Origin: Acidimicrobiaceae bacterium
GTDB lineage: Bacteria; Actinomycetota; Acidimicrobiia; Acidimicrobiales; RAAP-2
NCBI GenBank assembly: GCA_003162475.1
Contig: PMOI01000022.1
Coordinates: 1 to 55,933 of the forward strand
Reading direction: 5' to 3'
Length of the DNA: 55,933 nt
Part shown: positions 17,612 through 26,262 of the stretch, piece by piece
How positions within the stretch are numbered: position 1 is the first letter of the stretch
Layout of the letters: each line of letters starts with the position of its first letter
Notes under the pieces: model-generated
Databases searched by the model: none
Told to the model about the DNA's origin: nothing
What the model saw: only the letters and a program-made list of their open reading frames with translations
Translations under genes and position numbers: made by a program

Positions 17612-18781
17612 ATGTTTCGCGTGCGTCGTCGGGGCACGACACGAACAACTCCCCTAGTGCTTTTGGCGGTACTCACCGCTTCGGCGCTCGTCACGCCGAC
17701 CTCGGCCGGCGCGTCGTCCATCGCCGTAACGCAAAAACAGATATCCGACCTTTCGGCCGCGCTTTCTCGTCAGGAGATGAGGAGCGAGACCACAGCCAAC
17801 CAGTACGACGCCGAGATGGGCACCCTCTCGTCGATCAGTACCAACATCGGCAAGTTCCAGCTCCAGGAGTCCCAGAAGCGCGCCGCCGCTGGGGTGACGT
17901 CGAAGAAACTCGCGGTCGCGGTCGTTCGTGCCTACGTCCTCGGGGCGTCCGGCTTGCAGAGCCTCCCACTCTTCAACCAGAACGTCACGCGCAGTGACGC
18001 CACCAAGGTCTACCAAGACCGCGTCATCGGCAACCTCAACACACTGGTGTCGACCTTCGAGCGAGAGAAGAAGTCGCTGCAGAACACCGTCGCCAAGGTC
18101 GCGGGGCAACGCGCCAAGGCGCAACACGCGACGTACGAACTCAAGGGTCTCCTCGAAGAGAACATCCAACTTGAAAACGACACGCAAGCGACCCTCGACA
18201 CCGTGAAGGGCCGACTGACGGGTGAGATCATCAACTACGAGATAACTGCGGGCGTGGCTGCCGCAAAAGCAAAGAACACCGCTGGCGAAGAGCAGGCCAT
18301 CGCCGCGGCGACGGCCGTCGGGGGCCAGAACGCGGCGAACGAAGTCATCGACGCCGAGCAGGCCGCGATCGCGACGCCCACGATCGCTGAGGTAGGCAGT
18401 TCCGCCCAGGGCAACGCGGCCGTGGCGTACGCCGAGCACCAGATCGGCGTGCCCTACGTCTGGGGCGGCGAAACGCCGGGGGTGGGCTTTGACTGCTCGG
18501 GTCTCGTCCAGTGGGCGTGGGCCAAGGCCGGCATCTCCATTCCTCGCACCACGGAGTCGCAGTACCCGGCCATGCTCCACGTGACGTTGAGCCAGTTGCA
18601 ACCGGGCGACCTGCTCTTCTACTTCAACCTCGACGGCGACAACCTCGTTGATCACGTCGTCATGTACGTGGGTAGTGGCCCGTGGGGCACCGACACCACG
18701 ATCGCCGCCGCGCACTCGGGCACCACTGTCGCCTACGCTCCCTTCTTCAGCGCCGGGTTTATCGGCGCCGCGCGACCCTAG
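17612..18781 (+). CDS. Secreted NlpC/P60 peptidoglycan endopeptidase with coiled coil
   Basis: 389 residues. A signal peptide (basic start, then LVLLAVLTASALVTPTSAGA) leads to a long helical, Gln/Ala/Lys-rich region (about residues 40-250) likely to be a coiled coil, then a C-terminal NlpC/P60 domain with FDCSGLVQWAWAKAG (catalytic Cys), VDHVVMYVG and a later AAAHSG (His residues). This is the layout of RipA-type D,L-endopeptidases, which cut wall stem peptides and are held inactive until recruited to division sites. The ATG is set by the -10 six bases upstream. A GT2 gene follows five bases after the stop, so the two are probably co-transcribed. Confidence 0.93.
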   Translation: MFRVRRRGTTRTTPLVLLAVLTASALVTPTSAGASSIAVTQKQISDLSAALSRQEMRSETTANQYDAEMGTLSSISTNIGKFQLQESQKRAAAGVTSKKLAVAVVRAYVLGASGLQSLPLFNQNVTRSDATKVYQDRVIGNLNTLVSTFEREKKSLQNTVAKVAGQRAKAQHATYELKGLLEENIQLENDTQATLDTVKGRLTGEIINYEITAGVAAAKAKNTAGEEQAIAAATAVGGQNAANEVIDAEQAAIATPTIAEVGSSAQGNAAVAYAEHQIGVPYVWGGETPGVGFDCSGLVQWAWAKAGISIPRTTESQYPAMLHVTLSQLQPGDLLFYFNLDGDNLVDHVVMYVGSGPWGTDTTIAAAHSGTTVAYAPFFSAGFIGAARP

Positions 18782-18786
18782 CGGCC

Positions 18787-19725
18787 GTGAACCTCGCCCT
18801 TTCGCTCGTCATTCCGGCCTACAACGAAGCTGAGCGTCTGGCGGTGGGCTACGAACGCCTCTGGCCCACGTTGGAGGCGATGGATCCCGCGACGGTCGAA
18901 ATCATCGTGATCGACGACGGCTCGAGCGACGACACCTTGAAGCGCGCGCACGCGGTCTACGGTCACTTGGAACACACCCAATTCGTCCAACAGCCCACGA
19001 ACCTCGGCAAGGGCGCCGCGCTACGCCTCGGCATCGCCCTGGCGCGTGGGACCCACGTCATCACCGTTGACGCGGACATGGCCATCGACCCAGTACAGCT
19101 CCCCAACTTCGTCACGGCCCTCGCCAACAGCGCGCTCGTGCCGGGTTCGAGGGCTCTGTCGGGTGACATCAAGTACGACGCGCGACTTCGCACCTTCGCG
19201 GGCGCCGCGTTCAATCGAATGGTCCGCCACTACACCGGCACGACGCTGCGCGACACGCAGTGCGGATGTAAGGGTTTCCAACTCGGACCGGCGCGGCTCT
19301 TGGCGCTGCTCGCCATGATCGACGGATTCGCCTACGACGTCGAGATGCTGTTCTTGGCGGAGCGTTTAGGACTGAGCATGGAACCGCTCCTCGTCACGTG
19401 GCAAGACGTGCGGGGCTCATCGGTTCGACCCGGTCGCGACGCGTGGTCCATGCTGCGTGACATCCGCGGACTAAGAAAGACCCGCTACGAGAATCCCGTC
19501 GTCGAACTGCCCTCGTCGGTCACCGCGAGCGACGTCGCCCCGCTCGCAAAAGTGGCTCGCTTGCACGGACTGGTCATCGCGCGAAACGACCACAACGCTC
19601 TGCTGGTCCTGGGACGCGACGGCGCGCTCGGCGGACTGAGTATCGCCAGCGCACTGCAAGGGAACCTACGAACGGCTCGACTCGACGAACTGTCGCGTCG
19701 ACGCTACGAAGCCGTCTACTCGTGA
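18787..19725 (+). CDS. GT2 polyprenyl-phosphate glycosyltransferase-like, with C-terminal extension
   Basis: 312 residues. The first 235 or so match dolichyl/polyprenyl-phosphate sugar synthases (GT2, DPM1-like): SLVIPAYNEAERL, IIVIDDGSSDDT, GKGAALRLGIA, ITVDADMA (DxD), then DTQCGCKGFQLG and YDVEMLFLAERLG. These load glucose or mannose onto polyprenyl phosphate at the membrane. After the core come about 70 residues (from about LPSSVTASDVAPL) that do not belong to the usual fold and look like a small alpha/beta unit. The GTG at 18787 is chosen because it directly precedes the first beta strand; a longer frame overlaps the NlpC gene out of phase. The 3' end overlaps the convergent acetyltransferase by 10 bp. 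Confidence 0.87.
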   Translation: MNLALSLVIPAYNEAERLAVGYERLWPTLEAMDPATVEIIVIDDGSSDDTLKRAHAVYGHLEHTQFVQQPTNLGKGAALRLGIALARGTHVITVDADMAIDPVQLPNFVTALANSALVPGSRALSGDIKYDARLRTFAGAAFNRMVRHYTGTTLRDTQCGCKGFQLGPARLLALLAMIDGFAYDVEMLFLAERLGLSMEPLLVTWQDVRGSSVRPGRDAWSMLRDIRGLRKTRYENPVVELPSSVTASDVAPLAKVARLHGLVIARNDHNALLVLGRDGALGGLSIASALQGNLRTARLDELSRRRYEAVYS

Positions 19726-20345
19726 CGAGGTAACAGCCAGTCCGTGACGAGTTCGGGTGCTCGATCAGCCCACTCTTCGGCGGTGATGGCGTAACGGGCG
19801 TGATCCTCCCACGCGCCGTCAATCTCGAGATAACGCTCCGAAACCCCTTCGAAACGCAGGCCGAGTTTTTCGACCACGCGACGCGAGGGGGCGTTGCGCG
19901 GAATGATGTTGATTTCGACGCGGTGCAGTCGAAGTGATTCGAAGGCGTACTGGAGCATGGTGACGACAGCTTCGGGCATCAGTCCCTGCCCGGCGACCGC
20001 CTCGTCGATCCAGTAGCCGATGTAGGCCGACTGCAAAGGTCCGCGCTGGATGGACGACAGCGTAATCTCGCCGATGAATCGACCTTCGACGAAAATCCCA
20101 AAGCCAAAGCCGGTGCCGATCTGTCGTTCACGTTCACGAATCGCGCAACGACTTACGAAACTGCGGTGGTCTTCCGCCAGGTGTGTGGCGTGGGCCGAAC
20201 GGGGCTCCCACTTCAAGAGCCAGTCACGACAGCGCGTACGAACCTCGTACCACGGCTCGTAGTCCTGCTCGTTCATGGTGCGCAGCACTATCCGCCGCCC
20301 GTGCAAGGTGATGGGCGAATAGACGGCGCTTCGAGTCGTTACCAT
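19716..20345 (-). CDS. rimJ: GNAT acetyltransferase, RimJ/RimL type
   Basis: 209 residues, GNAT fold. LHGRRIVLRTMNEQDYEPWYEVR at the N-terminus, FGFGIFVEGRFIGEITLSSI, the acetyl-CoA loop region IDEAVAGQGLMPEAV (Q/RxxGxG/A), and LHRVEINIIPRNAPSRRVVEKLG. This pattern is that of RimJ, which acetylates the N-terminal alanine of ribosomal protein S5, and of related enzymes; the true substrate cannot be told from sequence. ATG start with a GGGAG ribosome binding site about 15 bases upstream. Convergent with the GT2 gene. Confidence 0.88.
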   Translation of the reverse strand: MVTTRSAVYSPITLHGRRIVLRTMNEQDYEPWYEVRTRCRDWLLKWEPRSAHATHLAEDHRSFVSRCAIRERERQIGTGFGFGIFVEGRFIGEITLSSIQRGPLQSAYIGYWIDEAVAGQGLMPEAVVTMLQYAFESLRLHRVEINIIPRNAPSRRVVEKLGLRFEGVSERYLEIDGAWEDHARYAITAEEWADRAPELVTDWLLPRHE

Positions 20346-20394
20346 GAGCTAGTTCTCACTCCCTCAAAGTTACAGGTCCTCGTCGGGCGCACAA

Positions 20395-21318
20395 TCACGC
20401 CCTCGCGAGCGAACTCGTAATCCCGTCCAGAATGTCGTTTTCAGAACTCAATAGCTGGTCCACGTTGAAGCGTCCCATGACGGCGTCAAGGACGTAGAGC
20501 CCCGCGGGCAAGACGTCTTCTCGTCCGAGGACCATCCCGGGATGCCCCAGGCGCTCGTCGGGTGTCTCGCGCGCGAGCAGGTCGCGCCAGTGCTGCACGC
20601 TCGAGCGCGAGAGCGTGCGATGGTGCACCACGTCACGGTCGTAGACCGTGACGTTGGCGTCGAGTTGCGCGAGGGTCGCTACTGTCCCCGCGAGTCCCAC
20701 GAGTCGTACGTTCGCCACGACGTCGTGGAACGCGGGCTCGGCGGCGAAGGCTCGGTCCAGCTCTCGCTCGATCATCGACCGGGTGGCCTCGTCACTCGCG
20801 CGGGTCACGACGCCTCGCCCGAGCGCGCGTTCGGTGACCCGGACACAGCCGAGTTGCATCGAGTAGCTGACGAGAACTCCGTCGAGCTCGACGGCAAGCT
20901 CGGTCGATCCTCCCCCGATGTCGACGATCATGGTGGGCGTGACGACCGGGTCGAGATCGTCCGTCGCGCCCGCGTACGAGTAGGCCGCCTCTTCGTCACC
21001 TCGCAGGATCCTCGCCTCGAAGCCCACGATGTCGCGCGCCGTATCGAGAAACATCGAACCGTTGGTCGCGTCGCGCACCGCCGACGTCGCTACGAGCAGT
21101 CCTTTCGACACGCGCGCGTCGTCGCAGGCCCTGCGGTAGTTGAGCAACACGTCGAACGTTCGCCCCATCGCTTCGCGTAGCAGCAACCCCGACGCGTCGA
21201 CGCCCTCACTGAGTCGCGTGATGTTCATCTCGCGTGCCAACGCCTGACCATAACCGTCGACAATCAACGCTCGCGTCGAGTTACTCCCGCAGTCGATCGC
21301 GGCGACGGCGTCAGCCAC
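20395..21318 (-). CDS. ppx: Ppx/GppA family exopolyphosphatase or pppGpp phosphatase
   Basis: 307 residues from GTG at 21318. Actin-like ATPase fold: AAIDCGSNSTRALIVD (phosphate loop), MIVDIGGGSTELAVE (second loop), VGLAGTVATLAQL (third loop). The family hydrolyses polyphosphate or pppGpp. Its place directly after ftsB and DUF501, downstream of eno, matches the conserved actinobacterial order. An alternative TTG at 21330 would add four residues; GTG is preferred because the first strand (AAIDCGSNS) then follows closely and the overlap with DUF501 is eight bases. Shorter than two-domain enzymes, it has only the ATPase-like lobes. Confidence 0.92.
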   Translation of the reverse strand: MADAVAAIDCGSNSTRALIVDGYGQALAREMNITRLSEGVDASGLLLREAMGRTFDVLLNYRRACDDARVSKGLLVATSAVRDATNGSMFLDTARDIVGFEARILRGDEEAAYSYAGATDDLDPVVTPTMIVDIGGGSTELAVELDGVLVSYSMQLGCVRVTERALGRGVVTRASDEATRSMIERELDRAFAAEPAFHDVVANVRLVGLAGTVATLAQLDANVTVYDRDVVHHRTLSRSSVQHWRDLLARETPDERLGHPGMVLGREDVLPAGLYVLDAVMGRFNVDQLLSSENDILDGITSSLARA

Positions 21319-21793
21319 GGACGTCTTCAACGATGAGCGACCCCACGTCGAGGGTGCTCGCGACGACTTCTCCCACGGGATCGTCCGCGCCCACGAGGAA
21401 GTTCGCGAGGTGCGCGTGCAGGCACTTCACGCCCACGCGCGTGCCACCCACCCCCCCTTCGGGCTGGACGAGGTCGGTGCGTACGGTCGCCGCACGGCGT
21501 CGACGCGCGTACTCGTCGTGCGTGCGTTGCAGATCGCCGGCGTCCACGAGGACCTCGAAGCGGTGCACGCCGCCGCCGCCCTCGATACGACTCACCGCGT
21601 CGTGGAGTTCGGGATCGACGAGCCAGAAGAGCGTGGGCATGGGCGTCCCGTCGCGAAGATGGGGCTCGTTCTCGATGACGACGGGGCGTCCGTCAGCGCG
21701 ACGAACGATCACGGCGAAGCGGCCTGAAAGAGGGCGTCCAATCAACGCTTCGACGATAGCGAGGTCGTCGGGTAACGCGTCGCGAAAGGTCAA
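21311..21793 (-). CDS. DUF501 domain protein
   Basis: 160 residues, function unknown. DUF501 proteins are found almost always between ftsB/divIC and ppx in actinobacteria, as here. Recognisable stretches are LIGRPLSGRFAVIVRRADGR, PTLFWLVDPELHDAVSRIEGG and the C-terminal GGVGGTRVGVKCLHAHLANF with conserved Cys and His residues. The start is inferred as TTG at 21793: it forms a TTGA overlap with the ftsB stop, and the resulting length fits the family. The longer upstream frame is a read-through of ftsB in another phase and is not used. Confidence 0.85.
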   Translation of the reverse strand: MTFRDALPDDLAIVEALIGRPLSGRFAVIVRRADGRPVVIENEPHLRDGTPMPTLFWLVDPELHDAVSRIEGGGGVHRFEVLVDAGDLQRTHDEYARRRRAATVRTDLVQPEGGVGGTRVGVKCLHAHLANFLVGADDPVGEVVASTLDVGSLIVEDVRG

Positions 21794-22254
21794 CGCCAGA
21801 ACTCGAGAGTGCGTACCAATCGAGAGATGTAGGCGTTCGCGCTCGTGTGCGTCGCCGGTGTCGACAGTGTCGAACCGACGGAGGATACTCCCGCGTTCGA
21901 AGGCGAGACCAGTGGCTGCAGACCGGGATCGGCCGAGCTCGGTGAGACTTGGCCCGCGGAGTCGCCCGGCAACACCTGGATCAGACTCTCTCCCGGTGAG
22001 ACCAACTGGTACTGTTCGCGCGCGAGATCGGTGGCGGCAGCCTTTGTGTCGACGGACTTGGCTTGGCTGGTCAGCGTGGACTCCTGTCGCTGCAGGGCCT
22101 TGATTTGCGCCGCCGTAGCGTTGATTTGAGTCTGCTGGTGCCACAACGCGGACGCCGGGAACCAACCCACCAGCATGATGACGGCCGTTAGCACGCCAAG
22201 GGGGAACATCCAGCGGTTTCGGCCGCGCACGTCGACGTTATGTGGTACTGACAA
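21790..22254 (-). CDS. ftsB: FtsB/DivIC-like septum formation initiator
   Basis: 154 residues: a short cytoplasmic start, one membrane helix (WMFPLGVLTAVIMLVGWFPA), then a coiled coil (about residues 35-75) and the conserved AREQYQLVSPGE, followed by a Ser/Pro/Thr-rich tail. FtsB bridges FtsL and FtsQ in the divisome and helps activate septal wall synthesis. The start is TTG at 22254; a GTG at 22230 is an alternative giving 146 residues. Next gene DUF501 is coupled by a TTGA overlap. The 181-bp gap to eno must hold the promoter, but no clear -10/-35 pair is seen there. Confidence 0.86.
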   Translation of the reverse strand: MSVPHNVDVRGRNRWMFPLGVLTAVIMLVGWFPASALWHQQTQINATAAQIKALQRQESTLTSQAKSVDTKAAATDLAREQYQLVSPGESLIQVLPGDSAGQVSPSSADPGLQPLVSPSNAGVSSVGSTLSTPATHTSANAYISRLVRTLEFWR

Positions 22255-22435
22255 TTGCCGCCCCCGACAAAGACTCTGAAACTACTAACCAATCTGGACC
22301 GCTCAGTATTTTTTCAATGCTAGGGAGGCATCTTACTTCGTGTCCTGTGCAGAACGCGACAGCGCGCGCGTTTTACGCCGTGCGGAGCAAGTAACGACCG
22401 CAAAGTGAGTCGTTGTCACCATTTTGGCGTCGAAG

Positions 22436-23740
<1,305 letters not shown>

Positions 23741-23753
23741 TCAGTTCGACCCA

Positions 23754-23759
23754 ACGTTA
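23754..23759 (-). promoter_or_regulatory. Candidate -10 of eno
   Basis: TAACGT on the minus strand in the 39-bp mazG-eno gap, giving a leader of about 15 bases that includes the GAGGAG ribosome binding site. Confidence 0.35.
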
Positions 23760-23770
23760 CTAGGAGACCT

Positions 23771-25156
23771 CTAGTTCGACGAACGCTCGATCTCTTGAAT
23801 CGCGTCGCGTAGTCTTGCCGCGCGTTCGCGCAGTACCCCCTCAAGGTCCACGCCCGCGAACTGCGCGGCCGCGACGAGCGCACTCAGCGCGTCGCCCCAC
23901 GCCTCGTCGACGTTCGACGAGGACTGCGCGTCGCGAACAGCCGCCCTGTCGAGTTCAAGTGCGTTCAGTGCCCGCAGCGCCTTTTCTCGCGACGCTTCGC
24001 CGGACTCGACGCCCACGTCGACGAGGACGGCCTTTCGAAGAAGTTTCGTGTAGAGCGTGAGCGCAGGAAGCTGCCACGCGATACCGTCCGTGACGCTCTC
24101 GCGTCCCTTCTCCTTCTGTTTGAGCATCTCCCAGCGCGTGGCGACGTCGTTGGAGTCGGTGACGGTGACGTCGCCAAAGACGTGAGGATGGCGTCCGATG
24201 AGCTTGTCGCGAACGGTGTCAGCGATTGAGGCGAAGTTGAAGTTGCCCTCCTCGTCCCCCAACTCGGCGTGAAAGACGATTTGAAAGAGTAAGTCGCCCA
24301 ACTCCTCTTCGACGTGATCGATCGCGCGCTCGTCGTCGAGCCCCTCGGCCTCGACGCGCACGAACGTCTCGAGCGCGTCGATGGTCTCGTACGCCTCCTC
24401 GAGGAGGTGTCGCGTCAACGAAGCGTGGGTCTGTTCTTGATCCCAGGGGCACTCCGCCCGAAGTCGTCTCGTGAAGTCGATGAGGTCACCCATCGCTTCG
24501 CCGGCGTCGCGAAATCCCTCGACCCACAGGGACGTCAAGTGATCGGCGCGTTCGAACGACGCAAGTTGCGACGCGCGAAGGGTGACGACCTCCTCGTCGT
24601 CGAGCCCGAGGTGATGCAAGAGAAGGACCTCACACGACGTCGGTAGTCGGTCGGCGACGCTGGCGAGCACTTCGGGCGCGTAGGTCTGCAGAATCAAGAG
24701 AGGACCGGGACCGCGAAAGTCCTCAGTAGAACCGAGGGCGTCCACGACGCGAAGTCCCGCACTCATGGGGTCGCGTCCGAGTGCGGCGCACGCCACGTCG
24801 ATGACCGAGACGGCGGGTTCGGTGATGGTCTCGACGTCGTCACGTTCGCGCAGGAGTTCGACGGTTCGCTCGGCCACCGTCGGCGAACCGGGAACGGCGT
24901 AGACGACTTCGTTGGTCGAAGAGTTCATCGCCAGCGCCACGAGATCGTCGACGATGGCCACGTAGAGCTCTTCGAAGGACGACGCGTCCTCGTAGAACTC
25001 GTCGTAACTCGCGAGGTCGCCGAAGTGTGCGGCACTGGGGTGATCACGAGTGCGAAGTCGCACGACCGGCGAATCACGAAGGAGTGTTTGGGTGCGCAAC
25101 GTGACGTGGTCGACAGTGCCAGGCCCGAGTCCTACGACGCGTACGACGGGCTTCAC
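23771..25156 (-). CDS. mazG: MazG nucleotide pyrophosphohydrolase with N-terminal tetrapyrrole-methylase-like domain
   Basis: 461 residues with two domains, as in B. subtilis YabN. Residues 1 to about 210 resemble a SAM-dependent tetrapyrrole (corrin/porphyrin) methylase fold (VVGLGPGTVDHVTLRT, VYAVPGSPTVAERTVELL); the second half is MazG, with LRAECPWDQEQTHASL, EEAYETIDALE and EEELGDLLFQIVFHA carrying the ExxE...ExxD metal ligands. MazG hydrolyses abnormal or excess NTPs to NMP and pyrophosphate. Coupled to the upstream surA-like gene by an ATGA overlap, matching the mfd-surA-mazG-eno order in actinobacteria. Confidence 0.95.
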   Translation of the reverse strand: MKPVVRVVGLGPGTVDHVTLRTQTLLRDSPVVRLRTRDHPSAAHFGDLASYDEFYEDASSFEELYVAIVDDLVALAMNSSTNEVVYAVPGSPTVAERTVELLRERDDVETITEPAVSVIDVACAALGRDPMSAGLRVVDALGSTEDFRGPGPLLILQTYAPEVLASVADRLPTSCEVLLLHHLGLDDEEVVTLRASQLASFERADHLTSLWVEGFRDAGEAMGDLIDFTRRLRAECPWDQEQTHASLTRHLLEEAYETIDALETFVRVEAEGLDDERAIDHVEEELGDLLFQIVFHAELGDEEGNFNFASIADTVRDKLIGRHPHVFGDVTVTDSNDVATRWEMLKQKEKGRESVTDGIAWQLPALTLYTKLLRKAVLVDVGVESGEASREKALRALNALELDRAAVRDAQSSSNVDEAWGDALSALVAAAQFAGVDLEGVLRERAARLRDAIQEIERSSN

Positions 25157-26238
25157 TTATACGTAGCGGCGGTGGTGCTGAGCTTCTTCGGTCCCGTCAC
25201 GTCACCTGTCGCGGGCTTGGCCGTCGCGAAGACGCTCGGGCCCGTCGTGTTGAGTCCCCACCGACCAAAGGCCGGATCGACGTGCACCGCGGCGTGGCCG
25301 AGGAGCGTGTTCTTGATGTTGTTGGCGGAGGACGCGTTCACGCTCTGGAGGTCAGCCAGCACCGTGGCCGCGGCCGCGTTGAACGAGGTCGGGGTGCGCT
25401 TGGTCACCGCGACGTAGAGCGCGTAGGTCTGGCCGTTGTTCGATATGTAGTTGGGCGTCGTGGCGAAGGTGTTGAGCGGCAGCGACACCACGTCGGCGCG
25501 CACGTTCGAGTACGAGGTCGAGGTGGGTGAGAAGCAGCCAACCGCGCCGCCCTTGGCGGCCGACACCGTGTCTTGGGAGAACTGCTTTACGAGCGCCGTC
25601 ACGCTGAGTCCCGACGCCTGCCCTTGCGCGAACGCAGTGACCGAAGTCGGAAGGACCAAGGCGACTGAGACGCACAGCGTGTCGTAGCTCGAGGTGTGCT
25701 GCGCGTAGTAACTCTTCGCCGACGCCGTCGTCAGGGGAATCGTGGTCTTGATCTTTTGCACGAGGTAGAGCGAATCCGCTTGGGCCACTATCTCGGCCGT
25801 GCGCATCTCGCTCGGCATGGCCGCGAGGGCCTGCGCGCTCGTCCCCGGACAGGTAATGGAGTTCGCACTGGCCTGCGCAGTCATCTCACCTTCCAACGAC
25901 GACTCCGCGAGGGCAAGGTCGTGGGCGCTCGGGTCGTACTTCAACGACTTGGTGACGTACTGATTGATCGCGAGACCTTCTACGCGCAAATTCGCCCAGG
26001 CGGCGGCTCCGGTCGATTTGATGGAGTAGCCCCCCGCGCCCGGCGCGTAGCTCGTAGGGCTGAGCGCGGTGACAAAGCACTGCAACGTGTTGTTGTGAGA
26101 GATCGCGCTGAGTTCACTGTCCAGGGTGTTCGCGGACAGCGCTTGATTGTTCACGACGATGCCCGACGACGAACTACTGAGTCCGTAGAGCGTGGCCCCG
26201 AGCAGAGCGAGAACGAACAGGGCAACGAGGCGACGCAC
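25153..26238 (-). CDS. SurA-like membrane-anchored putative chaperone/foldase
   Basis: 361 residues. An N-terminal helix (VALFVLALLGATLYGL) anchors or exports the protein; no lipobox cysteine is seen. The body has SurA/PrsA features: a VVNNQALSANTLDSEL start, long helical segments, and a late VDPAFGRWGL stretch like the 'DPRFG.W' ending of actinobacterial SurA-type proteins. A parvulin active site is not convincing, so isomerase activity is uncertain. Identity rests mainly on position between mfd and mazG, where such proteins are found in Streptomyces and relatives. GTG start set by a TAGGCT element seven bases upstream. Probably helps fold exported proteins. Confidence 0.68.
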   Translation of the reverse strand: MRRLVALFVLALLGATLYGLSSSSSGIVVNNQALSANTLDSELSAISHNNTLQCFVTALSPTSYAPGAGGYSIKSTGAAAWANLRVEGLAINQYVTKSLKYDPSAHDLALAESSLEGEMTAQASANSITCPGTSAQALAAMPSEMRTAEIVAQADSLYLVQKIKTTIPLTTASAKSYYAQHTSSYDTLCVSVALVLPTSVTAFAQGQASGLSVTALVKQFSQDTVSAAKGGAVGCFSPTSTSYSNVRADVVSLPLNTFATTPNYISNNGQTYALYVAVTKRTPTSFNAAAATVLADLQSVNASSANNIKNTLLGHAAVHVDPAFGRWGLNTTGPSVFATAKPATGDVTGPKKLSTTAATYK

Positions 26239-26245
26239 GTCACTC

Positions 26246-26251
26246 AGCCTA
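26246..26251 (-). promoter_or_regulatory. Leaderless-type -10 of surA-like/mazG
   Basis: TAGGCT on the minus strand, seven bases before the GTG at 26238, within the 24-bp gap after mfd. Confidence 0.5.
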
Positions 26252-26262
26252 CCGAACCAGCG

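Noticed and set aside
17654..18715. 353-residue open frame antisense to the NlpC/P60 gene
   Set aside because: Composition (Arg/Val/Gly/Asp-rich) is the reverse-complement image of the real gene; no motif.
21794..22165. Long N-terminal extension of the DUF501 frame
   Set aside because: It overlaps ftsB in another phase, is Arg/Gly-rich without pattern, and a TTGA overlap start gives the normal family length.
22393..22414. AACGAC/GTCGTT inverted repeat after eno as a possible terminator
   Set aside because: Only six pairs with a ten-base loop, starting upstream of no T run, and on the wrong side of the eno stop to serve eno.
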